NCBI RefSeq assembly: GCF_013415845.1
Contig: NZ_CP058907.1
Coordinates: 1,550,001 to 1,614,000, forward strand
DNA length: 64,000 nucleotides
Reading direction: 5' to 3'
DNA from: Rhodopseudomonas palustris
GTDB lineage: Bacteria; Pseudomonadota; Alphaproteobacteria; Rhizobiales; Xanthobacteraceae
Within the stretch, counting starts at the first letter, position 1, and each line of letters opens with the position of its first letter. The position numbers were made by a program, and so were the translations under genes. Below, piece by piece: positions 42,663-51,527 of this stretch. Below the pieces are notes generated by a model. That model saw nothing but the letters and a program-made list of their open reading frames with translations. It did no database searches and was not told the origin of the DNA.

Positions 42663-44198
42663 ATGCTCGATCCTGGCCCCAATCCTGCTCCCCGTCCTTC
42701 TCGCGATCGTGCCCCGCATGCGGTGGTGATCGGCTCCGGCTTCGGCGGCTTGGCCGCGGCGGTGCGTCTTGGCGCCAAGGGGTATCGGGTAACCGTTCTT
42801 GAAAAGCTCGATAAGGCCGGCGGCCGCGCTTACGTCCACAAGCAGGACGGCTTCTCATTCGACGCCGGTCCGACCATCGTCACCGCGCCGTATCTGTTCG
42901 AAGAGCTGTGGAAGCTGTGCGGCAAGCGGATGTCGGACGACATCACCTTGAAGCCGATGTCGCCGTTCTATCGCATCCGCTTCGACGACGGCACGCACTT
43001 CGATTACTCCGACGACCGCGACGCGGTGCTCGACCAGATCGCCAAGTTCTGCCCGGACGACGTGCCGGCCTATGACCGCTTCATGGCGGCCTCGCACGAG
43101 ATTTTCAAAGTCGGTTTCGAGCAGCTCGGCGATCAGCCATTCAGTCACTTCACCGACATGCTGAAAATCGCGCCGGCGATGATCAAGCTGGAGAGCTATC
43201 GCAGCGTTTATGGCCTCGTCGCCAAGCACTTCAAGGATCCGAAGCTGCGCCAGGTGTTCAGCTTCCATCCGCTGCTGATCGGCGGCAACCCGTTCATGTC
43301 CAGCTCGGTGTACTGCCTGATCACCTATCTGGAAAAGCAGTGGGGCGTGCATTCGGCGATGGGTGGCACCGGCGCGCTCGTCACCGGTCTGGTCAACCTG
43401 ATCGAGGGCCAGGGCAATACGATCCGCTACAATCAGGATGTCCGCCAGATCGTCGTGGAAAACGGCACCGCATGCGGCGTCAAGCTCGCCGATGGCGAGT
43501 TGATTAAGGCCGATATCGTGGTGTCCAACGCCGATTCGGCCTCGACTTATCGCTATCTGCTGCCGCCGGAGACGCGCAGGCGTTGGACCGACGCCAAGAT
43601 CGAGAAGTCGCGCTATTCGATGAGCCTGTTCGTCTGGTACTTCGGCACGAAGCGCCGTTACGAAGACGTCAAGCACCACACCATTCTGCTCGGGCCGCGC
43701 TACAAGGAACTGATCAGCGACATCTTCAGCCGGAAGGTGGTCGCCGAGGATTTCAGCCTGTATCTGCATCGCCCGACTGCGACCGACCCGTCGCTCGCGC
43801 CGCAGGGCTGCGACACTTTCTACGTCTTGTCGCCGGTGCCGAATCTGCTCGGTGATACTGATTGGCACACCAAGGCCGAGACTTATCGCGCCTCGATCGC
43901 CAAGATGCTCGGTGCGACCGTTCTGCCCGATCTGGAAAACCAGATCGCGACCTCCAAGATCACCACGCCGATCGATTTCCAGGACCGGCTGTCGTCGTTC
44001 CGCGGCGCGGCGTTCGGTCTGGAGCCGGTGTTGTGGCAGAGCGCCTGGTTCAGGCCGCACAATCAGAGCGAAGACGTCAAACGCCTTTATCTCGTCGGCG
44101 CCGGAACGCATCCCGGCGCTGGCCTGCCCGGGGTGCTGTCCTCGGCGCGGGTACTCGATGCGCTGGTCCCCGAGGCCGACAGTCTGGTGACATCATGA
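42663..44198 (+). CDS. crtI: Phytoene desaturase, 511 aa
   Basis: Membrane-associated flavoenzyme converting phytoene to neurosporene/lycopene in the spirilloxanthin pathway. FAD motif HAVVIGSGFGGLAAAVRLGA at about residues 19-38, YVHKQDGFSFDAGPTIVTAPYLFEELW, and the CrtI signature VGAGTHPGAGLPGVLSSARV near the C-terminus. Start at 42663 gives the usual length; no clear ribosome site is seen. The stop overlaps the crtB start (ATGA at 44195-44198). Controlled by the paired PpsR sites upstream. Confidence 0.95.
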   Translation: MLDPGPNPAPRPSRDRAPHAVVIGSGFGGLAAAVRLGAKGYRVTVLEKLDKAGGRAYVHKQDGFSFDAGPTIVTAPYLFEELWKLCGKRMSDDITLKPMSPFYRIRFDDGTHFDYSDDRDAVLDQIAKFCPDDVPAYDRFMAASHEIFKVGFEQLGDQPFSHFTDMLKIAPAMIKLESYRSVYGLVAKHFKDPKLRQVFSFHPLLIGGNPFMSSSVYCLITYLEKQWGVHSAMGGTGALVTGLVNLIEGQGNTIRYNQDVRQIVVENGTACGVKLADGELIKADIVVSNADSASTYRYLLPPETRRRWTDAKIEKSRYSMSLFVWYFGTKRRYEDVKHHTILLGPRYKELISDIFSRKVVAEDFSLYLHRPTATDPSLAPQGCDTFYVLSPVPNLLGDTDWHTKAETYRASIAKMLGATVLPDLENQIATSKITTPIDFQDRLSSFRGAAFGLEPVLWQSAWFRPHNQSEDVKRLYLVGAGTHPGAGLPGVLSSARVLDALVPEADSLVTS

Positions 44199-45262
44199 GT
44201 TTGCAATCCGATATGTTGGCCCAATCCGACATGCTGGCCTGCCGTGAGATGATCAAGGAAGGCTCGCACACCTTTCACGCGGCCTCCAAGGTGCTACCGC
44301 GGCGGATCAGTGATCCGGCGATCGCGCTGTACGCGTTCTGCCGCGTCGCCGACGACGCCGTGGATCTCGGTCTCGACCGCGCCGCCGCGGTCGAAGTGCT
44401 GAAGGACCGGCTCGATCGCGCCTGCCGCGGCGTGCCGCGCGCCTATCCGTCCGACCGCGCCTTCGCCGATGTGGTGGCGCGGTTTTCGATTCCGCCGGCA
44501 ATTCCCGAGGCGCTGATCGAGGGCCTGGAATGGGATGCGCAGGGCCGCCGCTTCGAGACGCTGTCGGATCTGTATTCGTATTGCGCTCGCGTCGCCGGCA
44601 CCGTCGGCGTGATGATGACGCTGGTGATGGGCCAGCGCAAACCCGACATCGTGGCGCGTGCCTGCGATCTCGGCTGCGCGATGCAGCTCACCAATATCGC
44701 TCGCGACATCGGCGAGGATGCCCGTAACGGGCGCATCTATATGCCGCTGTCGTGGATGCGCGAAGCTGGCCTCGATCCGGAGACCTGGCTCGCCAATCCG
44801 AAGTTCACGCCGGAGATCGCCAGCATCGTCAAGCGGCTGATCGACACCGCGGATGCGCTCTACGATCGCGCGACGCTCGGCATCGCCAACCTGCCGCGGG
44901 CCTGCCGTCCCGGCATCTTCGCGGCGCGCGCGCTGTACGCCGAGATCGGCCGCGAGGTCGAGCGCTCCGGCCTCGACTCGGTGTCGAGCCGAGCAGTGGT
45001 CTCAACCGGCCGCAAGCTCGCCGTGCTGGCGCGGCTGCTGGCGTTCCAGGAAACCGAATGGGCGCCGGCGAAGTATCTGCCGGCCAAGTTCGGCGACATG
45101 GAAGAGACCAAGTTTCTGGTCGACGCGGTGATCGCGCATCCGGTGCGCGAACTGCCGGCGCGCCAGAAGGTCAAGCCGATTGAGCAGAAGGTCGCCTGGC
45201 TGGTCGACCTGTTCACCCGCCTCGAACGCCGCGACCAGATGCTGCAACGCAGCCGGGTGTAG
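44195..45262 (+). CDS. crtB: Phytoene synthase, 355 aa
   Basis: Condenses two geranylgeranyl diphosphates into phytoene. Both Asp motifs are visible: DDAVDLG and NIARDIGEDARNGRIYMP. HAASKVLPRRISDPAIALYAFCRVADD is the typical N-terminal signature. Coupled to crtI. Length is normal. Confidence 0.95.
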   Translation: MSLQSDMLAQSDMLACREMIKEGSHTFHAASKVLPRRISDPAIALYAFCRVADDAVDLGLDRAAAVEVLKDRLDRACRGVPRAYPSDRAFADVVARFSIPPAIPEALIEGLEWDAQGRRFETLSDLYSYCARVAGTVGVMMTLVMGQRKPDIVARACDLGCAMQLTNIARDIGEDARNGRIYMPLSWMREAGLDPETWLANPKFTPEIASIVKRLIDTADALYDRATLGIANLPRACRPGIFAARALYAEIGREVERSGLDSVSSRAVVSTGRKLAVLARLLAFQETEWAPAKYLPAKFGDMEETKFLVDAVIAHPVRELPARQKVKPIEQKVAWLVDLFTRLERRDQMLQRSRV

Positions 45263-45311
45263 TTGCTGTCTGCTGCGTCGGCGTACGCGTGGCGCGCGCC
45301 GACGCTCGTTG

Positions 45312-45454
45312 CCCATGGTTCGAGGACGGCGCTGGGCGCCTCCTCACCATGAGGAGCACTGTGCGTAGCGACACTCCACGAGGCCCAGTTTCGTGCATCC
45401 GCTCGCCTTAGCCTCATCCTGAGGGGCCGCGTAGCGGCCGTCTCGAAGGATGGG
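45312..45454. repeat. Dispersed inverted-repeat element
   Basis: Left arm cccatggttcgaggacgg to cctcctcaccatgagg, right arm cctcatcctgaggggccgcg to ctcgaaggatggg, in opposite orientation. It is of the cctcatcctgagg family abundant in Bradyrhizobium/Rhodopseudomonas. It fills most of the gap between crtB and hemF and carries no reading frame of its own. Confidence 0.7.
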
Positions 45455-45564
45455 CTGCGAGCCCCAGGGCGGCGCGCAGATCAAACGCAACTGATTTGCA
45501 AAAACTCTCGAAGCCGCCACGATGGCGTGATACCGATGCAGACCTTGCGCAACGGATCACGGCC

Positions 45565-46476
45565 ATGACCATCGACACTGACCTCGACCGCACGCCCGCT
45601 GCTTCCTCTGAAAATCCCGTCGAGGCTCGCCGGACTCAGGCGCGGGCCTGGTTCGAGGGGCTGCGCGACAGGATCTGCGCCGAGATCGAAACGCTGGAGC
45701 GCGAAGCGCCGGCGGAGCTGTTTCCCGGTGAGCCGGCTACCTTCACCTACAAGCCGTGGCAGCGGAAGACCGGTGCCGGCGGCGGTGTCGGCGGCTTCTT
45801 GTCGAACGGGCGGCTGTTCGAAAAGATCGGCATCCACACCTCGTCGGCGAACGGCAAGCTGACCCCGGAGATGGCCAAGAACGTGCCGGGCGACGGCAGC
45901 CTGGACTACGTCTCCACCAGCATCAGCCTGATCATGCATCCGCGTAGCCCGCGGGTGCCGACCGTGCATATGAATACGCGATTTTTGTCGACCTCGCAGG
46001 GGTGGTTCGGCGGCGGTGCCGACCTGACGCCGATGCTGCCGGAGCAGCGCAGCCAGGACGCCGAAGACGCGGTGATCTTCCACACCGCGATGAAGCACGC
46101 CTGCGACGCTCACGATCCGGCCTATTATGACAAGTTCAAGCCCTGGGCCGACACCTACTTCTTCCTGCCGCATCGCGGCGTCGCACGCGGCGTCGGCGGA
46201 ATCTTCTTCGACTATCTCAACAGTGGCGATTTCGATCGCGACTTTGCCTTCACCCGCGCCGTCGGTTCGGCGCTGCTCGACGTCTATCCCAAGATCGTGC
46301 GCAAGCGCATGATCGAACCGTGGACCGACGCGGAGCGGGCGCAGCAGCTCGCCTGCCGCGGGCTCTATGTCGAGTTCAACCTGCTCTACGATCGCGGCAC
46401 GATGTTCGGTTTGCAGACCGGCGGCAATACCGAGACCATCATGAGCTCGATGCCGCCGCTGGTGAGCTGGAGCTGA
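45565..46476 (+). CDS. hemF: Aerobic coproporphyrinogen III oxidase, 303 aa
   Basis: Oxygen-dependent oxidative decarboxylation of coproporphyrinogen III to protoporphyrinogen IX. HemF signatures: GGGVGGFLSNGRLFEKIG, VHMNTRFLSTSQGWFGGGADLTP, PHRGVARGVGGIFFDY and LYDRGTMFGLQTGGNTETI. ATG at 45565 is used although the ribosome site is weak. Its presence in the PGC fits microaerobic pigment synthesis. Confidence 0.94.
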   Translation: MTIDTDLDRTPAASSENPVEARRTQARAWFEGLRDRICAEIETLEREAPAELFPGEPATFTYKPWQRKTGAGGGVGGFLSNGRLFEKIGIHTSSANGKLTPEMAKNVPGDGSLDYVSTSISLIMHPRSPRVPTVHMNTRFLSTSQGWFGGGADLTPMLPEQRSQDAEDAVIFHTAMKHACDAHDPAYYDKFKPWADTYFFLPHRGVARGVGGIFFDYLNSGDFDRDFAFTRAVGSALLDVYPKIVRKRMIEPWTDAERAQQLACRGLYVEFNLLYDRGTMFGLQTGGNTETIMSSMPPLVSWS

Positions 46477-46525
46477 CGCCGACGACCGGCGCCGTCGCGT
46501 TCAAGCGGCGGTGCGATCTGTCGCG

Positions 46526-47362
46526 TCAGTGATACAGAAACAGCGCGCAGGGCGGGGTGTCGACCAGCGCATCCGTGGTCGAGCCGAACAGCGCTTCGCG
46601 GAATCCGCGATTTCCGTACGCGCCCATCACCACCGTGCCGATGTTGCGCTCGGCAACGGCAGAGCGGATCAGGTCCGCAGGGTCGTCGCCCGACGAGCTC
46701 GGTACGGCTTGCGCCGCGTGTCCGTGAATCTTCAGAAACTCCGCAGCGGCGTTGGCCTTGCGAACGGCCGCAGCCTCGTCGCGGTCGATCGCCAGCACGC
46801 AGATCTGTTTGCCGTCGCCGAGGCCCAGCAGCGCGAACACCTGCAGCGCGCGCATCGCCGGAAGACTACCGTCATAGGCGATCAGCACCGCGTCGCCCGC
46901 CGGTAGTTCGTCAGGACAGACGATCAGAGGCCGCGGCGTTCGCACCACCAGCTTGGCGATCACCGCCGACAGCGGCTCCTGGCTGCCGCCGAATCCGGTG
47001 TCGTGGCCGGCGATGGCGAGATCGCGGGTTTCTGTCGCGAGGCGAAAGCCGTCGGCCGCGTCGCCCTCGAACGACAGCGCTGCGCATGCGATCGACCGGC
47101 TGCGGCATTCGTCCGAGAACGCTGCCTGCAGGCGCTCGCGCGTGGCATCGGCTTGGCGTTTCAACTCGGTCTGCAGCTGGGTCTGGTAGGCCGACATGCC
47201 GATGCCGCCGAGCATCGGCGCTTCGATCTCGCCGAGATCGACGCCGGCGAGCCCCGTAAGGTCAGTGCCGGTCTGCTGCACCAGGCGGAACGCATAAGCG
47301 CGCGCCGCCAGCGACGACGGCGTATCGCCGAGCAAGACCAGGGTTCGCTTGAGCATGGACAT
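46526..47362 (-). CDS. Universal stress protein family, two-domain, 278 aa
   Basis: Two tandem UspA-like halves: residues 1-145 (KRTLVLLGDTPSSLAARAYAF) and 150-278 (AVLIAYDGSLPAMRALQVFALL). The ATP-binding motif is best kept in the second half (GAYGNRGFREALFGSTTDALV). GGGAG lies 8 bases before the ATG at 47362. Its role beside hemF is unknown; the family answers to stress such as oxygen or light. Confidence 0.82.
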   Translation of the reverse strand: MSMLKRTLVLLGDTPSSLAARAYAFRLVQQTGTDLTGLAGVDLGEIEAPMLGGIGMSAYQTQLQTELKRQADATRERLQAAFSDECRSRSIACAALSFEGDAADGFRLATETRDLAIAGHDTGFGGSQEPLSAVIAKLVVRTPRPLIVCPDELPAGDAVLIAYDGSLPAMRALQVFALLGLGDGKQICVLAIDRDEAAAVRKANAAAEFLKIHGHAAQAVPSSSGDDPADLIRSAVAERNIGTVVMGAYGNRGFREALFGSTTDALVDTPPCALFLYH

Positions 47363-47662
47363 GTTGGATCTCCCATTCCGGCCGTCTGAAGAGTGTTGGC
47401 CGCTGCTGTACGACGATCGTGGGTCGTCGGACGGCATGCCGGGCCGAGCTAGCTCGGGACACCACCATTGGCGAGATTGCCGCCCCCTTCGATGTGTCGC
47501 GATGACGCACGAGCGGCATTCGATCGCAGTCAACTCACCATGCGGCCGGAGACGAGGTCGGCTGCGGTTCCGCGTTGCGCCGATTGAAGAACGCGATGGG
47601 AGAATCTCGAGAGTCAGTTATTCTGCTACCTCTTGGGTATCAGCCATCGATGGAGGCCTGCC
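47363..47662. other. Intergenic region between the stress gene and the small ORFs
   Basis: No gene supported here. It should hold divergent promoters for the universal stress gene and the two-gene small-ORF operon. No TGT-N12-ACA PpsR site was found. Confidence 0.4.
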
Positions 47663-47797
47663 GTGGAGGAGTATTACGGACTGATCGAACTGATCCTGGT
47701 CGTGCTCTGCGTGGCAGTCGGCTGGCTGGTGCTGGAGCGCCAAGGCAAACGCCTCGACCGCGCCCGCGCCGAGCGCGACAAGGACCCCGCGCAATGA
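47663..47797 (+). CDS. Small membrane protein A, 44 aa
   Basis: One hydrophobic helix, LIELILVVLCVAVGWLVL, followed by a basic heptad (ERQGKRLDRARAERDK). GTG start, with GGAGG 6 bases upstream. The stop overlaps the next start (ATGA at 47794-47797). The same plan and pattern GWxVLExQGxRLDR are found in the next ORF, so the two are paralogues. Confidence 0.65.
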   Translation: MEEYYGLIELILVVLCVAVGWLVLERQGKRLDRARAERDKDPAQ

Positions 47798-47946
47798 ACA
47801 GTGACAGCGCCTTCAATTACTTCGAAATCCTGATGCTCGGACTGTTCGCCGCCGGCTGGGCCGTGCTCGAGTGGCAGGGGCGGAGGCTGGATCGTAAGCG
47901 CGAGGCGGAGAGGGAAAGAACAACCACCGAGCACGAACGCACCTAG
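47794..47946 (+). CDS. Small membrane protein B, 50 aa
   Basis: Single helix LMLGLFAAGWAVL after FNYFEI, then the charged tail LEWQGRRLDRKREAERERTT. It shares G-W-x-V-L-E-x-Q-G-x-R-L-D-R with the preceding ORF at equal spacing. It is probably translated by coupling. Function unknown; a subunit of a membrane complex in the PGC is one possibility. Confidence 0.65.
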   Translation: MNSDSAFNYFEILMLGLFAAGWAVLEWQGRRLDRKREAERERTTTEHERT

Positions 47947-47972
47947 CCCCGTCATGGCGTTAGTTGTGGCAA

Positions 47973-48926
47973 CTACCTCCGCCGCGGCATCCGGAACGGC
48001 AGCATCGCTTGCACCACCGGCATGCGGAATCGGTCGAGGGAGAGGCTTTCGTGTACCAGCGTCACCTTCTCGCCGAGCAACGTCGTTTCCACCATCGAGC
48101 GGGCGTAGAACGGAGTGTCTTCGAGGGTGCGGACCAGCTTGACACTGGCTTCGCTGCGGGCGCTGCGGTCGACCTTCCAGCCTGAGCGCGGCAGCGGCAA
48201 CAGTTGCGGCGGGGTGAATTCCTGCTTGTTGCCTTCGGCGTCGAACGTGACGGCGAGGTCGACCCGACTGCCGTCGCGGCGCTCGGCCTCGTACAGGATC
48301 ACGGTCTTGTCGCGCATCGCGCCGCGCGCCCATTCCCAATGCCGGAATCCCGTCTCGATCGGCTCGTCGCCAGCGTTGGTGTCGAGATAGCCTTCGCCTC
48401 GCCACGACAGATTTGGCCGGCGCAGATCGACTTCGACCCGCGCGCGCGGCGCGATCGGCCACCAGCGATGATTGCCCTGTGGATTGAGGACGAAGAAATC
48501 CTTGGTGATCGCGACCGGCGTCACCCGGACGCGGCCTTCGATCCGGCCCGGCACCGGCGCGCCGGTTTCGCGGATGTTGATGGTCAGCGTCTTGCCGTCC
48601 CAGCCGAGATCGCTCGGCCCGATCAGGAAGGAGTTGACGTTGCGCGCGACGCGGCCGCGGCCGCGCTCGGTCATCGTCCAGCGCTTGCCGGCCTCGTGAT
48701 ACAGCGCGGCGTTGATGGCGCAGTGATCGAGCGGATCGGCCGGCGCACGGCGCCGCGCGAACGCGTAGTACGGCGAGAACACGCTGCCGATAAAGGCGAT
48801 GATGGTGAGCCCTTCGCGGCCATCGTCGCTGATCGCGTCGATGTACCACCAGGCGTAGCCGTTGTGCGGAATGTCGACATTGAATCCGGCGCGGCGTTCG
48901 TCGGTTTCGTTAGGCCAGGCAATCAT
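47973..48926 (-). CDS. crtC: Hydroxyneurosporene 1,2-hydratase, 317 aa
   Basis: Adds water to the terminal double bond of lycopene/neurosporene in spirilloxanthin and spheroidene pathways. CrtC marks include the N-terminal GFNVDIPHNGYAWWYIDAISDDGREGLTII (about residues 14-43), AFARRRAPADPLDHCAINAALY, WAMTE-type WTMTERG and WEWARGAMRDKT. It starts 4 bases after the crtD stop, so the two form an operon transcribed leftward. Confidence 0.93.
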   Translation of the reverse strand: MIAWPNETDERRAGFNVDIPHNGYAWWYIDAISDDGREGLTIIAFIGSVFSPYYAFARRRAPADPLDHCAINAALYHEAGKRWTMTERGRGRVARNVNSFLIGPSDLGWDGKTLTINIRETGAPVPGRIEGRVRVTPVAITKDFFVLNPQGNHRWWPIAPRARVEVDLRRPNLSWRGEGYLDTNAGDEPIETGFRHWEWARGAMRDKTVILYEAERRDGSRVDLAVTFDAEGNKQEFTPPQLLPLPRSGWKVDRSARSEASVKLVRTLEDTPFYARSMVETTLLGEKVTLVHESLSLDRFRMPVVQAMLPFRMPRRR

Positions 48927-48930
48927 AATC

Positions 48931-50490
48931 TCACGTCGTCTTGGAAGCAGCCGGGCGAAGCGCAGGCTTCGGGCTGGCGGGTGTGAAGCCGAGATCGGCG
49001 AACAGGGTCGCCGCCGCAGCGCGACCCGACAGGGCGGCCATCGGCACGCCGGGGCCCGGGTGGGTGCTGCCGCCGGCCAGATAAAGGCCGGCGATCTTTG
49101 TACCCGCTCCGGGACGTTCGAACGAGGCACTCCAGCCGTGCGAGGCGCGACCATACAGCGCGCCGCCGGTGGCCGGGAACAGCCGGTTGAAATCTGCCGG
49201 CGTGGTCACCTGGGTCTTGCCCGGATCGGCATCGATCCGCAGGCCGCAACGCTGCAGCACGCCGAACGCGCGTTCGGCGGCTCGCGCGACCTCGGCTTGA
49301 TCGAAGCTCTTGCGATCGCCGACCGGCGGCGCGTTGATCAGCACCAGCAATTCCTCTTCGCCGCCTGCCGCCAAGCGTGCCTCGTCGTCGATGCGGTCCT
49401 GCGCGCAGACATACACGGTCGGCTCGCTCGGCACCTCGCCGCGGCCGAAGATCTCGGTGAACTCCCGTGGATAATCCCGCGAGAAGAACACCGAATGGCG
49501 GCTCAGTGGGAAGCCCTCAGTTTTCGCCACCATGCTCCAGGTCATGGCCGACAGCGATCGCAACCGCGGCGCCAACGGTGCGGCCGCAGAGCGCACCGCT
49601 TCGCCGAACAGTCCGGCCGGCAGCGCACCGACATCGGCGTTGACGATCACCGAATGCGCTTCGATCCGCTCGCCGCTTTCCAGGACCACGCCGGCAGCGC
49701 GTCCGCCGGAAACCATCACCTCGCGCACGCTCTGCTCGTAGCGAATCGTGGCGCCGAAGCTGGTGGCGCAATCGGCGAGCGCCTGCGCCAGGGCATGCAT
49801 GCCGCCTTCGATGATCCAGACGCCTTCGTGTTCGACATGGGCGACCAGCATCAGCGTCGCGGGCGCATCGAAGGGGGAGGAACCGCAATAGGTCGCATAG
49901 CGGCCGAACAACTGCCGCATCCGCGGATCGTGGAAGTAATCGCCGAGCGCTTTCCACATCGTAGTGAACGGGCGGATCTTGCGCAGCTCGAGCAGGCCGC
50001 TGAGGCCGCCGGCGGTCGCCAGCTTCGGCAGGCTCGGCGCGGTGGCGCGCAGGAATGGCTTTTCCAGAATCTCGTAGATGCGCCGGCTGTCGGCGCAAAA
50101 CTGCCGATAACGCTTCGCTTCCGCAGCACCGGCGAACGCGCCGATCGCATCGGCCGAGCGGGCCTCATCGGCGAACAGGTCGAGATGCTGGGTGTCGTCC
50201 CAGGCGTGGCGGGCCAGGACCGACAAAGGTCGTAGGCGCACATGGTCGGAGAAGTTCAGGCCGATGCCGGCGAACAGCTCCTCGAACACCCAGCGCATCG
50301 TGAACACGGTCGGGCCGCTGTCGATCCGCGCCGGACCGATGGCCACTTCGCGCATTTTGCCGCCGGGGGCGGCGGCGCGTTCAAGCACGGTGACGTCGAA
50401 GCCGCGTGCGGCCAGCGTCAGCGCAGACGTCAGTCCCGCGACGCCGGCGCCGATCACTATGACGCGATTCCTCGCGGTCTGGTCTCGCAT
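48931..50490 (-). CDS. crtD: Hydroxyneurosporene 3,4-desaturase (methoxyneurosporene dehydrogenase), 519 aa
   Basis: CrtI-family flavoenzyme introducing the C3,4 double bond. FAD motif VIVIGAGVAGLTSALTLAARG near residue 10; C-terminal GLYLAGGSTHPGPGVPMAALSGRAAA. ATG at 50490 is used; GTG at 50502 lies just upstream in frame. Divergent from crtE, with PpsR sites in the shared 121-base region. Confidence 0.92.
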   Translation of the reverse strand: MRDQTARNRVIVIGAGVAGLTSALTLAARGFDVTVLERAAAPGGKMREVAIGPARIDSGPTVFTMRWVFEELFAGIGLNFSDHVRLRPLSVLARHAWDDTQHLDLFADEARSADAIGAFAGAAEAKRYRQFCADSRRIYEILEKPFLRATAPSLPKLATAGGLSGLLELRKIRPFTTMWKALGDYFHDPRMRQLFGRYATYCGSSPFDAPATLMLVAHVEHEGVWIIEGGMHALAQALADCATSFGATIRYEQSVREVMVSGGRAAGVVLESGERIEAHSVIVNADVGALPAGLFGEAVRSAAAPLAPRLRSLSAMTWSMVAKTEGFPLSRHSVFFSRDYPREFTEIFGRGEVPSEPTVYVCAQDRIDDEARLAAGGEEELLVLINAPPVGDRKSFDQAEVARAAERAFGVLQRCGLRIDADPGKTQVTTPADFNRLFPATGGALYGRASHGWSASFERPGAGTKIAGLYLAGGSTHPGPGVPMAALSGRAAAATLFADLGFTPASPKPALRPAASKTT

Positions 50491-50539
50491 CCGTTTTCTC
50501 ACTCCGGCTCAGCTGTCTTTGAGCCATATCATTGACAGG

Positions 50540-50583
50540 TGTCCACAATAACTTACAGTTTGGCATGACAAGTTAAACTGACA
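50540..50583 (+). promoter_or_regulatory. PpsR/CrtJ operators in the crtD-crtE divergent region
   Basis: TGTccacaataacttACA (50540-50557) is perfect. TGAcaagttaaactgACA (50566-50583) differs by one base in the outer triplet. They are 8 bases apart (26-bp offset). Both the crtDC and crtEF operons could be repressed from here. Confidence 0.72.
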
Positions 50584-50611
50584 CTTGTGCCTGAAGCGCG
50601 GGAGTGTGGCC

Positions 50612-51478
50612 ATGGACGTGACCAATCGGATCGAGCGTGCTCTGACAGAAGCGCTCAATCAGGCCGACATGGCCGGATGTCCGCCGCGGCTGGCGGCAGC
50701 AATGCGCAGCGCGGTGTTCCCGCGCGGGGCGCGCGTTCGTCCGCGGCTCTGCCACAGCGTGGCGCTTGCTTGCGGCGAAGACAATCCGGGAATTACCGAA
50801 GCGGCCGGTGCCGCACTTGAGCTGATGCACTGTGCCTCGCTGATCCATGACGATCTTCCGTGCTTCGATGGTGCCGACCTGCGTCGCGGCCGCCCGTCGG
50901 TGCACAAGGCGTTCGGGGAACCGCTCGCGGTGCTTGCCGGTGACGCGATGATCGTGCTGGCGTTTCAGACCATCGCGCGGGCCGAAGGCCCGGCGGACCG
51001 CCTGCTGAAGCTGACCCAGATCATCGGCGGCGCCGTCGGCGTGCCGTTCGGCATCGTCGCCGGTCAGGCCTGGGAATGTGAGACCGAAATCAATCTCGCC
51101 CATTATCACCGCTCCAAGACCGGCGCGCTGTTCGTGGCCGCCACCGCTATGGGCGCGGCTTCGGCCGGCTCCGATCCGGAGCCGTGGCGGATGGTCGGTG
51201 AGAAGATCGGCGAAGCCTATCAGGTTGCCGACGATTTGCGTGACGCTGCCGCCGATGTCGAAGAGATCGGCAAACCGGTTGGGCAGGACGTCGCCCACGA
51301 TCGCCCCAGTGCGGTGCGCGAGATGGGTATCGATGGCGCGATCTACCACCTGAAGTCGCTGGTGCGCGGCGCCGTCGAGGCGATGCCGGAATGCACCAAT
51401 GGCAACGAGCTGCGGTCGCTGATCATGTCGGAAGCGACACGCCTGGTGCCGGCGAAACTGGCCGCGACTGCGGCCTGA
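50612..51478 (+). CDS. crtE: Geranylgeranyl diphosphate synthase, 288 aa
   Basis: Makes C20 GGPP for carotenoids and the BChl tail. The first Asp-rich motif is HDDLPCFDGADLRRGRPSVH (DDxxxxD pattern) and the second is YQVADDLRDAAADVEE. The ATG at 50612 has GGAG 7 bases upstream. It is followed by crtF after 49 bases. Confidence 0.92.
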   Translation: MDVTNRIERALTEALNQADMAGCPPRLAAAMRSAVFPRGARVRPRLCHSVALACGEDNPGITEAAGAALELMHCASLIHDDLPCFDGADLRRGRPSVHKAFGEPLAVLAGDAMIVLAFQTIARAEGPADRLLKLTQIIGGAVGVPFGIVAGQAWECETEINLAHYHRSKTGALFVAATAMGAASAGSDPEPWRMVGEKIGEAYQVADDLRDAAADVEEIGKPVGQDVAHDRPSAVREMGIDGAIYHLKSLVRGAVEAMPECTNGNELRSLIMSEATRLVPAKLAATAA

Positions 51479-51527
51479 CGCGGCCGCCGGCTTGGCCTTC
51501 GCGGCTGGCCGGTGGTAGCACACCCAG

